A stretch of 32,610 nt of DNA from assembly GCA_900541505.1 (NCBI GenBank), contig UQKK01000037.1, forward strand, positions 1 through 32,610, read 5' to 3'. The position numbers and the translations under genes were made by a program. Below the pieces are notes generated by a model. That model was not told the origin of the DNA. It did no database searches and saw only the letters and a program-made list of their open reading frames with translations. Below, piece by piece: positions 14,058 through 22,180 of the stretch; position 1 is the first letter of the stretch; every line of letters starts with the position of its first letter. Origin of the DNA: an uncultured Ruminococcus sp. GTDB taxonomy: Bacteria > Bacillota > Clostridia > Lachnospirales > Lachnospiraceae.

Positions 14058-15228
14058 CATTTCTGTATTTCTTCAGCACGTGCTGGATTCGCTCGCTCGG
14101 ATTGAGCAGTGAGCTCACGGAACCATCGTGGTTTAAAGTATCAATCAGAAGAGCGATATATTTACTCATATCACAGCTGATATAGTAGGGGCGGGACAAA
14201 AGCTCCGGTGTCTGGTAGATAAGGTTTGTGGTGAGGATTCCCGTAATCAGTCCGTCCTCATATGCCTTGTCAAATTTCTCCAGCCCGTTGGTGAAGAGCC
14301 CAAAGGTCGCTGCGGCGAAGATACGGTTGGCTTTGCGTCTCTTTAACTCTGTAGCAACCTCGATGATACTGTCCCCGGAGGAAATCATATCATCGATGAT
14401 GATGACATCCTTACCCTCCACGGAACTTCCCAGGAACTCATGGGCAACGATGGGGTTCCTGCCGTCCACGATTCTTGTATAATCGCGGCGCTTATAGAAC
14501 ATTCCCATGTCAAGCCCCAAAACATTGGCGAGATAGATGGCGCGGTTAGTACCGCCCTCGTCAGGGCTGATTGCCATCATGTGCTCGCTGTCTATCTGTA
14601 AATCCTTTACATGGCGGAGCAATCCTTTGATGAACTGATAGGTGGGAGACACCGTCTCAAATCCGTTCAAGGGGATTGCGTTCTGCACACGGGGGTCATG
14701 TGCATCGAAGGTGATGATATTTTCGACACCCATGCGCACCAGCTCCTGCAGTGCCAGCGCACAGTCGAGAGATTCCCGTCCGCTTCTCTTGTGCTGGCGG
14801 CTCTCATAGAGGAACGGCATGATGACATTCACGCGGCGTCCTTTTCCGGCAGCGGCAGCGATGGCGCGCTTCAGGTTCTGGAAATGGTCGTCCGGTGACA
14901 TGTGATTGACATTGCCTGTCAGAGAGTAGGTCACGCTGTAGTTGCACACATCCACGAGGATGTACAAATCCTTGCCGCGCACGGACTCTGAGATAATACC
15001 CTTTGCCTCACCGGAACCGAAACGCGGAATTTTAGCGTCCACGATGAAAGAATCCTTGGAGTATCCGATGAAAGCCGCATCATCTTTGTATTTGTACGCG
15101 CTCTCCTTTCTCCATTTCACAAGGTAGTCATCTACCTTCTTCACCAGTTCTTCGCAGCCGGTAACCGGAATCAGTCCCACTGTACCAACCGGAATGTTTT
15201 CTAAGATACGTTCTGTTCGACTCAGCAT
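14044..15228 (-). CDS. prs: Ribose-phosphate pyrophosphokinase
   Basis: A 394-residue PRPP synthetase, which makes 5-phosphoribosyl diphosphate from ribose 5-phosphate and ATP for nucleotide, His and Trp synthesis. Seen are the ATP/ribose-phosphate side motif FDAHDPRVQNAIPL (about 175-190), the flexible-loop region YKRRDYTRIVDGRN (about 245-258) and the PRPP-binding loop DVIIIDDMISSGDS (about 275-288). It is some 75 residues longer than the usual 315, with extra N-terminal and C-terminal sequence, and the loop reads SSGDS where most enzymes have TGGT or TAGT. This longer form occurs in Lachnospiraceae. GGGAGGAG precedes the start, which overlaps the dnaI stop by 7 bases, so the genes are coupled. 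Confidence 0.88.
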   Translation of the reverse strand: MLSRTERILENIPVGTVGLIPVTGCEELVKKVDDYLVKWRKESAYKYKDDAAFIGYSKDSFIVDAKIPRFGSGEAKGIISESVRGKDLYILVDVCNYSVTYSLTGNVNHMSPDDHFQNLKRAIAAAAGKGRRVNVIMPFLYESRQHKRSGRESLDCALALQELVRMGVENIITFDAHDPRVQNAIPLNGFETVSPTYQFIKGLLRHVKDLQIDSEHMMAISPDEGGTNRAIYLANVLGLDMGMFYKRRDYTRIVDGRNPIVAHEFLGSSVEGKDVIIIDDMISSGDSIIEVATELKRRKANRIFAAATFGLFTNGLEKFDKAYEDGLITGILTTNLIYQTPELLSRPYYISCDMSKYIALLIDTLNHDGSVSSLLNPSERIQHVLKKYRNGETI

Positions 15229-16226
15229 GAGTGCTCCTCCCTTTGTTTTAGCTTCTTTTTGATTCGGATATCGTCCCCGATGAGTTTCAGCAGTGTATAA
15301 CTGCTGGTAATCCTGGAAAAGGCGCGCTCTGTATAGAGGTCAGCCAGAGATTCCAGTGAAAGGTTTGTCGATATGATGGTCGCCTTTTTCCCAATCAGCC
15401 TTTCGTTGATACAGGTAAAAAGCTGTGATGCGATAAACGCGTTTGTATATTCTGTGCCCAAATCGTCGATAATCAGCAGGTCACAGTTAAAAATATACTC
15501 GAACATATTGTGCGCGTCAATATCATTTTTATCAAAAGCGTTTTGTGCCAGAATATTGAAAAATGTGGGAGCAGAAAAATAGAGTACGGAAAACTCTCTG
15601 TCCATCAGTTCTTTTGCGATACAGTTGGAGAGAAACGTCTTTCCCACACCCACATCTCCATAGAAAAAGAGATTATGAAATTCTGTGCCGAATGATTCGG
15701 TAAAATGACGGCAGATTCTAAGGGCTTCCTCGATGATATCCCGAGAAGAACGCCCGGATTTGCTGTCAAAAAAATTATCGGAATAGTAACGGATGTCAAA
15801 GGTGCTGAAGTTCTCCTCCATCAGGACATCCTTAAGGTTTGACTCTTCATAGAGAAGCTGGGTGACTGCCTTTTTAAAACAGTGACATTTTTTGCCGCCG
15901 ATATATCCGGTGTCATGGCAGTCCTCGCACTCATAGACCGGCTCCAGATAATCTTTCGGGAATCCGGCGCTCGCAAGGAGGCTTGCCTTGCTGCTGCGCA
16001 GGATATCCAGTTCTTCTTTGAGTGCCGTGGTGTCCTTTTCCTCTCCGTTTAACAGTTTTTTTCCATATTGTACGGAGAGAGCGGATACCGATTCGTCCAG
16101 AGCCTTGAACTCCGGAAGCTTTCTGTATACCTCCTCGTAATGGCGGGTCAGTATATCGTGGCTTCTGAACTGTTTTTGTTCATATTGCCTCATAATAGCC
16201 TGGTATTGTGAATTTTTCAGTGCCAA
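15222..16226 (-). CDS. DnaC/DnaI-like helicase loader ATPase
   Basis: A 334-residue AAA+ protein. A cysteine cluster CEDCHDTGYIGGKKCHC (about 118-134) forms the zinc site typical of DnaI N-terminal domains. Walker A is YGDVGVGKTFL (about 189-199), Walker B is LLIIDDLGTE (about 251-260), and STNLSLESL is the sensor region. It probably loads the replicative helicase onto DNA at origins or restart sites. The start is a TTG with AAGGAG 8 bases upstream and no better candidate. It sits between dnaD and prs in one operon, and a DnaD protein next to a DnaI-type loader is the normal primosome pairing in Clostridia. Confidence 0.87.
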   Translation of the reverse strand: MALKNSQYQAIMRQYEQKQFRSHDILTRHYEEVYRKLPEFKALDESVSALSVQYGKKLLNGEEKDTTALKEELDILRSSKASLLASAGFPKDYLEPVYECEDCHDTGYIGGKKCHCFKKAVTQLLYEESNLKDVLMEENFSTFDIRYYSDNFFDSKSGRSSRDIIEEALRICRHFTESFGTEFHNLFFYGDVGVGKTFLSNCIAKELMDREFSVLYFSAPTFFNILAQNAFDKNDIDAHNMFEYIFNCDLLIIDDLGTEYTNAFIASQLFTCINERLIGKKATIISTNLSLESLADLYTERAFSRITSSYTLLKLIGDDIRIKKKLKQREEHSC

Positions 16227-16242
16227 GGTATGTACTCCTTCA

Positions 16243-17391
16243 TTAATTGCTGTTCAGCAGTTGCTCCTCCAGCGAATCCATGTCATAGCTGCGTCTCTCG
16301 AAATTGTTGAGATTCTTGGTGGCAGGTCTTGTCTTGCGGACAGTATCTTTCTGGACAGCCTTTTTCTTCTGGTATGCCTCATCCAGAGAGAGGATGTCCT
16401 TTAAATGCTTTACATCTTCTTTTTTCCAGCGGGACAGAATGGAGTCCGTATATTCAAAGCTGGGCTGGTGGGTGGCGGATATGGTCCTGCGGCATGCCTC
16501 CTGTACGATATCCAGAGAAAAGCCGTAGTCCTCTGTCCATTTCTTAATATAGGAAACCTCTGAGGAAGCAGGTCCTCTTCCCTTGATGCCAAAAGCATTC
16601 AATATGGTGTAACAATTCTTATTATAATTCAAAGACTGTTCCTTTGCCTGTGCGACCGTCTCTACTCCGGCATCTGCCCAGGCAAGCGCGACTTTCTGGA
16701 TGTAGTGGATGCTCTTGTGTCCGTTCTCCACACAGGATTCCAGCAGAAATTCGATGACATCAGCTGACAGATGGAGGGTGTCATAGAAATAGGTAATCGC
16801 CTCCATATCTGTGTGGGACAGTGTCTTTCCCAAATATTGTTCTGCAATAAAGAACAGAGATTTCAATTCCTTCTGCGCCTTAAAAGAATCCAGAGCGACT
16901 GCCTTGGTTCTTGTACTGCTCTGCCTGGAGACTGGCGACTTCCCGGTGCCTGTCCCATCAGTGACCGCAGTGAAAGCGCGCGGCGCGGAAGCAGATGGCG
17001 AGGAAGTGGATGGCGCTGCGTTGGGAGCAGAGCCAGAATGTGCATCATCCGGTTCAGCCAGCGTATGCGGCGACTTCTTACCATGGACGAAGGAAGCCGT
17101 CTTGAGCAGTTCGAGTCCTGTGATGCGTCCCTGGTCGTCCTTGTCCAATAAGAGGAGTCCCTGCCCTTCCCAATAACGGAAGGCGCGCAGAATATCGTTC
17201 TCCGTGTTGTTCAGACAGTCTGCAATCGTTGAAATGGTCAGAGAAGAACATGGGTCGTCTAAGTGCCTTAATAAAAATAAATAGACTTTCACAAACTCTC
17301 CGTTGGCATCAATCATATAATTATCGATAAATTCATTGGATAAAAGAGTCGCGTTTGTCTGGCATTTATTTTTTAAAATCAGAGTTTTCAT
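16243..17391 (-). CDS. DnaD-domain replication initiation protein
   Basis: A 382-residue protein with an N-terminal winged helix (about 5-95, TISTIADCLNNTENDILRAF), a Ser/Pro/Ala-rich linker (about 110-165) and DnaD/DnaB2-type domains (about 180-260 and 275-350; LNAFGIKGRGPASSEVSYIK, then W..DYGFSLDIVQEACRRT). These bind DNA and help open origins and recruit the helicase loader. ATG 17391 is chosen: the GTG five codons upstream is part of the ribosome binding site AAAGGTGG. It is 17 bases upstream of the DnaI-like gene. The linker is longer than usual and low in complexity. Confidence 0.85.
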   Translation of the reverse strand: MKTLILKNKCQTNATLLSNEFIDNYMIDANGEFVKVYLFLLRHLDDPCSSLTISTIADCLNNTENDILRAFRYWEGQGLLLLDKDDQGRITGLELLKTASFVHGKKSPHTLAEPDDAHSGSAPNAAPSTSSPSASAPRAFTAVTDGTGTGKSPVSRQSSTRTKAVALDSFKAQKELKSLFFIAEQYLGKTLSHTDMEAITYFYDTLHLSADVIEFLLESCVENGHKSIHYIQKVALAWADAGVETVAQAKEQSLNYNKNCYTILNAFGIKGRGPASSEVSYIKKWTEDYGFSLDIVQEACRRTISATHQPSFEYTDSILSRWKKEDVKHLKDILSLDEAYQKKKAVQKDTVRKTRPATKNLNNFERRSYDMDSLEEQLLNSN

Positions 17392-17445
17392 ATGTTCTTG
17401 TCCCACCTTTAAAGATTCCTTAATTTTATCTGTTGTACAGAGGCT

Positions 17446-17454
17446 ATTATAGCA
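17446..17454 (-). promoter_or_regulatory. Extended -10 promoter of the dnaD operon
   Basis: TGCTATAAT on the minus strand (17454-17446) is a consensus extended -10, about 55 bases before the dnaD start. The -35 position is only a T-run, so the extended -10 must carry recognition. Confidence 0.6.
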
Positions 17455-17504
17455 TTTTACCCCTGCTGAAAAAAGCGTTATTTTGTGGGAAAGAAGAAGT
17501 TTTT

Positions 17505-17536
17505 TGTAGATAACTCTGTGTAAAAAATGTGGATAA
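17505..17536. promoter_or_regulatory. Two DnaA boxes between murC and dnaD
   Basis: On the minus strand TTATCCACA (17536-17528) matches the DnaA-box consensus exactly, and TTATCTACA (17513-17505) differs by one base; they share orientation and are 23 bp apart. They lie between the murC stop and the dnaD promoter. DnaA control of the replication-initiation operon is a reasonable inference. Confidence 0.5.
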
Positions 17537-18916
17537 CTATCCTTTCAGGAGGTCTTCTCCCACGTTTACAACGTCTCCGGCTCCCATAGTTATTAACAAA
17601 TCTCCCGGAGCACAGTGTTCTTTTAAAAATGTCTCGATTTCGGTAAAGCTTGGGAAGTAGTGTGCATCGGTTCCCAGCTTTTTCACCTCTTCGGCCAAAT
17701 CCGCGGAGGAAATCCCCAAGTTGTCGGTCTCTCTTGCCGCGTAGATGTCTGCCAGCACCAGATGGTCCGCGTGAGAGAGCGCCTCCGCGAACTCGTGGAA
17801 AAATGCCTTGGTGCGGGTGTAGGTGTGGGGCTGGAATACACACCACAGTTTCCCATGGGGATAATGCTGCGCCGCCTTGAGGGTGGCGGTAATCTCCGTG
17901 GGATGATGGGCGTAGTCGTCCACGATGGTAACCCCGTTTAAAGTACCTTTGTATTCAAAACGGCGGTCTGTTCCGCAAAACGAGAGAAGCCCCTTCTTTA
18001 TCGTCTCCATCGGGATGTGGAGCAGCTCTGCCACAGCGATGGCGGAGAGCGCGTTGGAGACATTGTGGTCGCCGGTTACGGACAGCCTGATATGGTCGGT
18101 CTTTTCACCGAATTTCAGCAGGTCAAAAGAGACACAGCCCTTTTCGTCGTAGGAAATATTTTCCGCGCTGTAATCAAAATCCGCGGAGGAACCGTAGGTG
18201 ATGACATGGCAGGAAAGCCCCTGGTAGATTTCCGGGTAGTCCTGGATTTCTCCGTTGATGACCAGCGTCCCGTCCGCGGGGAGCAGAGCGGCGAACTGGT
18301 GGAAGGAATGACGGATGTCCTCTAAGTCCTTAAAGAAGTCCAGATGGTCTTCCTCAATATTTAAAATGACGCTGATTTTCGGGAAGAAATGCAGGAAACT
18401 GTTGGTGTACTCGCAGGCTTCTGTGATGAAGGTGCCGGAATTTCCCACACGGATATTGCCGCCAATCGCCTGCAGGATGCCGCCTACAGAGATGGTGGGG
18501 TCCAAATCTCCCTCCAGAAGGATATGGGAAATCATGGATGTGGTCGTGGTCTTCCCGTGGGTGCCGGAGACGGCGATAGGTGTCTCGTAATTCTTCATGA
18601 GCTGTCCTAAGAGTTCCGCGCGGGTGAGCATGGGAATCTTTCTGGCAACCGCTTCGATGAGCTCTCCGTTGTCTCTGCTGATGGCGGCGGTATATACGAC
18701 ACATTCGATGTCATCGGTGATGTTTTCCGCCTTCTGTCCATAGAAAATTGTAGCTCCCTGAGCGGCGAGCTGCTGAGTGAGCGCGGACTCACGCGAATCC
18801 GAACCGGACACAGTGAAGCCCTCTTTTAAGAGAATCTCAGCGAGACCGCTCATGCTGATGCCTCCGATACCGATAAAATGAATGTGGATTGGTTTCTGAA
18901 AATTAATCTTGTACAT
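17537..18916 (-). CDS. murC: UDP-N-acetylmuramate--L-alanine ligase
   Basis: A 459-residue cytoplasmic Mur ligase that adds the first L-Ala to UDP-MurNAc using ATP in peptidoglycan synthesis. It has the MurC N-terminal dinucleotide-like loop IHFIGIGGISMSGLAEIL (about 11-28), the P-loop GTHGKTTTTSMI (about 118-129), the Mur signature N-x-E-x-DHLD (about 189-196) and the C-terminal DDYAHHPTEI (about 335-344). Length is normal. Only a weak AAAGGG precedes the start. It is divergent from glgC and upstream of the dnaD operon on the same strand, with no terminator seen between. Confidence 0.95.
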   Translation of the reverse strand: MYKINFQKPIHIHFIGIGGISMSGLAEILLKEGFTVSGSDSRESALTQQLAAQGATIFYGQKAENITDDIECVVYTAAISRDNGELIEAVARKIPMLTRAELLGQLMKNYETPIAVSGTHGKTTTTSMISHILLEGDLDPTISVGGILQAIGGNIRVGNSGTFITEACEYTNSFLHFFPKISVILNIEEDHLDFFKDLEDIRHSFHQFAALLPADGTLVINGEIQDYPEIYQGLSCHVITYGSSADFDYSAENISYDEKGCVSFDLLKFGEKTDHIRLSVTGDHNVSNALSAIAVAELLHIPMETIKKGLLSFCGTDRRFEYKGTLNGVTIVDDYAHHPTEITATLKAAQHYPHGKLWCVFQPHTYTRTKAFFHEFAEALSHADHLVLADIYAARETDNLGISSADLAEEVKKLGTDAHYFPSFTEIETFLKEHCAPGDLLITMGAGDVVNVGEDLLKG

Positions 18917-19019
18917 GGATAATACCCTTTCGTTTTAAATTTAGCCGCGTTTCGGCGCAAGAATGTGCGAAACACACACTTTTTTGTAAAACCAGTCATA
19001 AATCTTCTGTGCTCTCTAT

Positions 19020-19078
19020 ATTATACTATATATGGGAAAATTTTAAAGAAGTTCTTTTTGTACTAAATTAACAAAAAG
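19020..19078. promoter_or_regulatory. murC -10 candidate and 8-bp inverted repeat in the murC-glgC gap
   Basis: A minus-strand TATAAT (19025-19020) could serve murC; its -35 is weak. To its right CTTTTTGT (19054-19061) and ACAAAAAG (19071-19078) form a perfect dyad with a 9-bp centre, between the two divergent promoters. GGAAAATTTT also occurs twice (near 19035 and 19081). An operator is possible. Confidence 0.4.
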
Positions 19079-19111
19079 TGGAAAATTTTCGCAAAAAAAT
19101 TGTAAAAAATA

Positions 19112-19139
19112 TTCACGAAAGACAAAAGTGTGGTATAAT
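19112..19139 (+). promoter_or_regulatory. Promoter of glgC-glgD
   Basis: TTCACG (19112-19117), a 16-bp spacer and TATAAT (19134-19139) with a TG extension (TGGTATAAT), 31 bases before the glgC start codon. Confidence 0.6.
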
Positions 19140-19170
19140 GGATACATCTAACTAGAAATGAGGTGACGCA

Positions 19171-20445
19171 ATGTTCAAAAAGGAAATGATTGCCATGTTA
19201 TTAGCGGGTGGACAAGGCAGTCGTCTGGGGGTTCTTACAGCCAAAGTTGCAAAGCCGGCAGTGGCGTTTGGCGGTAAGTATCGTATCATTGATTTTCCGC
19301 TTAGCAACTGTATTAATTCTGGAGTGGACACAGTAGGGGTTTTGACACAGTATCAGCCTCTGAGACTGAACACACATATTGGGATTGGTATCCCGTGGGA
19401 TTTGGACCGGAACATTGGAGGGGTGACAATCCTGCCGCCGTATGAGAAGAGCAGCAACAGTGAGTGGTATACAGGTACGGCGAACGCAATCTATCAGAAT
19501 CTGAACTATATGGAGACATATAACCCGGATTATGTACTGATTCTTTCCGGTGACCATATTTACAAGATGGACTATGAAGTGATGCTGGATTTCCATAAGG
19601 CAAATCACGCAGATGTGACAATCGCGGCGATGCCTGTTCCGATTGAAGAAGCGAGCCGTTTCGGTATCGTGGTGACGGATGAGGAGAGCAGAATCAAAGA
19701 ATTTGAAGAGAAGCCGGAGAAACCGAGCAGTAATCTGGCTTCCATGGGTATTTATATTTTCAGCTGGCCGGTGCTCAGAGATGCGCTTATCCATTTGAAA
19801 GATCAGCCCAACTGTGACTTTGGAAAACACGTCATCCCATATTGTCACGAAAAAGGAGACAGGCTCTTTGCCTACGAGTACAACGGATACTGGAAGGATG
19901 TCGGGACCTTAAGTTCCTACTGGGAAGCAAATATGGAGCTTATCGATATCATTCCGGAGTTTAATCTCTACGAAGAGTTCTGGAAGATTTACACGAACAG
20001 CGCCAACATTCCGCCGCAGTATATCGCGGAGGACGCGGTTGTTGACAGATGTATCATCAGCAACGGCTCTGAGGTGCACGGCGAGATTCACAGTTCCGTC
20101 TTAGGCGGCGGTGTGACCATCGGCAAAGGAAGTATCGTCAGAGATTCCATCATCATGCAGGGTGTCACGATTGGTGAGAACTGTGTGATTGAAAGAGCAA
20201 TCATCGCGGAAGATACTTCGATTGGAAATAATGTGACGATTGGTATTGGAGGCGAGGTGCCGAATAAACTGAAACCGAATATTTACAGCGGAGGTCTGGC
20301 GACCATCGGAGAAAATTCCGTGATTCCGTCCGGCGTACAGATTGGAAAGAATACTGCCATCAGCGGTGCGACATCGATTGAGGATTACAGCGATGGAGTG
20401 CTTGCAAGCGGTGAGACATTGATAAAGGCAGGTGAACGGGTATGA
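19171..20445 (+). CDS. glgC: Glucose-1-phosphate adenylyltransferase, catalytic subunit
   Basis: A 424-residue enzyme making ADP-glucose from glucose 1-phosphate and ATP, the committed step of glycogen synthesis. The N-terminal nucleotidyltransferase domain has AGGQGSRLGVLT (about 12-23), the substrate Lys in AKPAVAFGGKYRIIDFPLSN, WYTGTANAIYQN (about 107-118), SGDHIYKMDY and FEEKP. The C-terminal left-handed beta-helix (about 290-400) has hexapeptide repeats (VTIGKGSIVRDS, VTIGENCVIE). All key residues are kept. Ribosome binding site GAGGTG. The stop overlaps glgD by 4 bases (ATGA). Confidence 0.95.
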   Translation: MFKKEMIAMLLAGGQGSRLGVLTAKVAKPAVAFGGKYRIIDFPLSNCINSGVDTVGVLTQYQPLRLNTHIGIGIPWDLDRNIGGVTILPPYEKSSNSEWYTGTANAIYQNLNYMETYNPDYVLILSGDHIYKMDYEVMLDFHKANHADVTIAAMPVPIEEASRFGIVVTDEESRIKEFEEKPEKPSSNLASMGIYIFSWPVLRDALIHLKDQPNCDFGKHVIPYCHEKGDRLFAYEYNGYWKDVGTLSSYWEANMELIDIIPEFNLYEEFWKIYTNSANIPPQYIAEDAVVDRCIISNGSEVHGEIHSSVLGGGVTIGKGSIVRDSIIMQGVTIGENCVIERAIIAEDTSIGNNVTIGIGGEVPNKLKPNIYSGGLATIGENSVIPSGVQIGKNTAISGATSIEDYSDGVLASGETLIKAGERV

Positions 20446-21560
20446 GAGCAGTTGGAATTATTTTAGCAGGCGGAAGCAGCAGGAAGATGCAGGAGCTCAC
20501 AGCGAAGAGAGCGGCGGCAGCGATGCCCATCGCGGGAAGTTACCGTGCCATTGATTTCGCATTGAGCAACATGACAAATTCCCACATCCAGAAGGTGGCT
20601 ATCCTGACCCAGTATAACGCGCGGTCACTGAATGAACATCTGAACTCCTCCAAATGGTGGGATTTCGGAAGGAAGCAGGGCGGCATGTATCTGTTTACTC
20701 CGACGATTACAGCGGAGAATGGGAACTGGTACCGGGGTACGGCGGACGCCATTTATCAGAACCTGGATTTCCTGAAACGCTGTCATGAACCGTATGTTAT
20801 CATCACATCCGGTGACGCGGTATATAAACTGGATTACAATAAGGTGCTGGAATACCATATCGCTAAAAAAGCGGATATTACAGTGGTATGTAAGGACCTG
20901 GAGCCTTCGGACGACGCGACACGCTTTGGTACAGTCCGCATGAATGAATCGGCAAGGATTGAAGAGTTTGAGGAGAAGCCCATGGTGGCACATTCCCAGA
21001 CCATCTCCACCGGAATCTACGTTATCCGCAGGAGACAGTTGATTGATTTGGTAGAGCACTGCGCCGAGGAGGAAAGACATGATTTTGTAACCGATATTCT
21101 GATTCGCTATAAGAATCTGAAGAAAATATACGGTTATAAGATAAACAGCTACTGGAATAACATCTCCACCGTAGATTCCTATTACAAGACCAATATGGAT
21201 TTCCTGAAGCCAGAGGTGAGAAATTACTTTTTCCGGGAGCTCCCAAGCGTATATTCCAAGGTGAGTGACCTTCCCCCGGCGAAATACAATCCGGGCGCTG
21301 TAGTGAAAAACAGCCTTGTGGGAAGCGGAAGTATCATCAATGGAACGATTGAGAACTCTATTATCTTCAAGAAAGTCTTTGTTGGCAACAACTGTGTGAT
21401 TAAGAACTCTATCATTTTGAATGACGTGTACCTCGGAGATAATACGTACATTGAAAACTGTATCGTTGAGAGCCGTGACACGATAAGGGCGAACACAAGA
21501 CACGTCGGTGAGAACGGTGTGAAAGTGGTAGTTGAGAAAAACGAGCGGTATGCATTATAG
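20442..21560 (+). CDS. glgD: Glucose-1-phosphate adenylyltransferase-like regulatory subunit
   Basis: A 372-residue GlgC paralogue. The fold is kept (RAIDFALSN, WYRGTADAIYQN, SGDAVYKLDY, FEEKP, then a hexapeptide-repeat end), but the nucleotide loop is changed from GGQGSRL to GGSSRKM and the catalytic KPA is replaced by AAAAMP, so it is probably weakly active or inactive. In Firmicutes GlgD forms heterotetramers with GlgC and raises its activity. It starts inside the glgC stop (ATGA), which would favour equal amounts of the two subunits. No downstream synthase or phosphorylase gene follows. Confidence 0.92.
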   Translation: MRAVGIILAGGSSRKMQELTAKRAAAAMPIAGSYRAIDFALSNMTNSHIQKVAILTQYNARSLNEHLNSSKWWDFGRKQGGMYLFTPTITAENGNWYRGTADAIYQNLDFLKRCHEPYVIITSGDAVYKLDYNKVLEYHIAKKADITVVCKDLEPSDDATRFGTVRMNESARIEEFEEKPMVAHSQTISTGIYVIRRRQLIDLVEHCAEEERHDFVTDILIRYKNLKKIYGYKINSYWNNISTVDSYYKTNMDFLKPEVRNYFFRELPSVYSKVSDLPPAKYNPGAVVKNSLVGSGSIINGTIENSIIFKKVFVGNNCVIKNSIILNDVYLGDNTYIENCIVESRDTIRANTRHVGENGVKVVVEKNERYAL

Positions 21561-21604
21561 ACATTCATAACTTAATGCAGGCGGAGAAAGGAGACTTGAC
21601 AGGT

Positions 21605-21892
21605 ATGCAGATTACAGATGTACGCGTACGTAAAGTGGCAAAAGAAGGCAAATTAAAAGCTGTAGTTTCTATCACCATCGATGATGAATTTGTAGTTCAC
21701 GATATTAAAGTGATAGAGGGGGAGAAAGGCTTATTCATCGCTATGCCGAGCAAGAAGGCGTTAGATGGTGAGTACCGCGATATCGCCCATCCGATTAATT
21801 CGGGGACGAGGGAGAGAATCCAGAGTACGATACTGGAGAAATATAGAGAATCCCTGGAAGAAGAGCCCGAAATGGCAATTGGAGAAATGTAG
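21605..21892 (+). CDS. spoVG: Septation/regulatory protein SpoVG
   Basis: A 95-residue protein starting MQITDVRVRKV, with ITIDDEFVVHDIKVIEGEKG and FIAMPSKK; the whole length matches SpoVG, a small RNA/DNA-binding regulator linked to sporulation, septation and surface gene control in Firmicutes. The ATG at 21605 gives the standard N-terminus, with AAAGGAG about 11 bases upstream. It lies 44 bases after glgD and may share its transcript, since no terminator is seen between. A strong terminator follows. Confidence 0.95.
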   Translation: MQITDVRVRKVAKEGKLKAVVSITIDDEFVVHDIKVIEGEKGLFIAMPSKKALDGEYRDIAHPINSGTRERIQSTILEKYRESLEEEPEMAIGEM

Positions 21893-21940
21893 GATTTCAA
21901 AATGTGAGTCTGTCGGGAGAAAAGGCAGAGCATAAATGGG

Positions 21941-21985
21941 CCAGGCTGTCAGTGTCTGATAGGAGCACTGACAGCCTGGTTTTTT
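21941..21985 (+). terminator. Terminator after spoVG
   Basis: CCAGGCTGTCAGTG (21941-21954) pairs perfectly with 21966-21979 over 14 bp, followed by six T. Confidence 0.93.
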
Positions 21986-22027
21986 CTTTTATAGGAAATT
22001 CCTCCGAATTTCCTATAAAAGAAAAAA
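21980..22027. repeat. 22-bp perfect inverted repeat with 4-base loop
   Basis: Positions 21980-22001 are the exact reverse complement of 22006-22027, with CTCC between. Inner bases read ATAGGAAATTC/GAATTTCCTAT; the outer bases are the T-tract of the spoVG terminator and the A-tract that is the T-tract of the opposing rluA-side terminator. It would extrude as a long hairpin and may be a dispersed palindromic repeat. Confidence 0.75.
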
Positions 22028-22043
22028 ACCTCCGGGCGGGAGG
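22022..22043 (-). terminator. Terminator of the pseudouridine synthase gene
   Basis: On the minus strand CCTCC (22043-22039) and GGAGG (22033-22029) form a GC-rich stem followed by seven T and more pyrimidines. It faces the spoVG terminator. Confidence 0.6.
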
Positions 22044-22156
22044 CACACGAGCGCATGAGGTAATATGTCGCTAAAGCGACTGCGCTCGGCGCACAAAGTG
22101 GGAAAGCCCCTCAAGATTGAGGAGAAGGGGAGTTGAAGTGGGCTTGCCCACTTTGT
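22044..22156. repeat. Multi-hairpin sequence between spoVG and the pseudouridine synthase
   Basis: GAGCGCA (22049-22055)/TGCGCTC (22081-22087) encloses GTCGC/GCGAC (22067-22080). Next, ACAAAGTGGG (22093-22102) pairs with CCCACTTTGT (22147-22156) around a CCCCT/AGGGG helix, but CCCACT can instead pair locally with AGTGGG (22137-22142). No gene is present. This looks like a REP-type dispersed element or a structured 3' end. Confidence 0.5.
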
Positions 22157-22180
22157 TCTGTCATAGTCCGAAAGATTTCT

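Noticed and set aside
13344..14060. 238-codon minus-strand frame across the AP2 gene and prs terminator
   Set aside because: It is antisense to the clear Zn-ribbon/AP2 frame and crosses two terminators.
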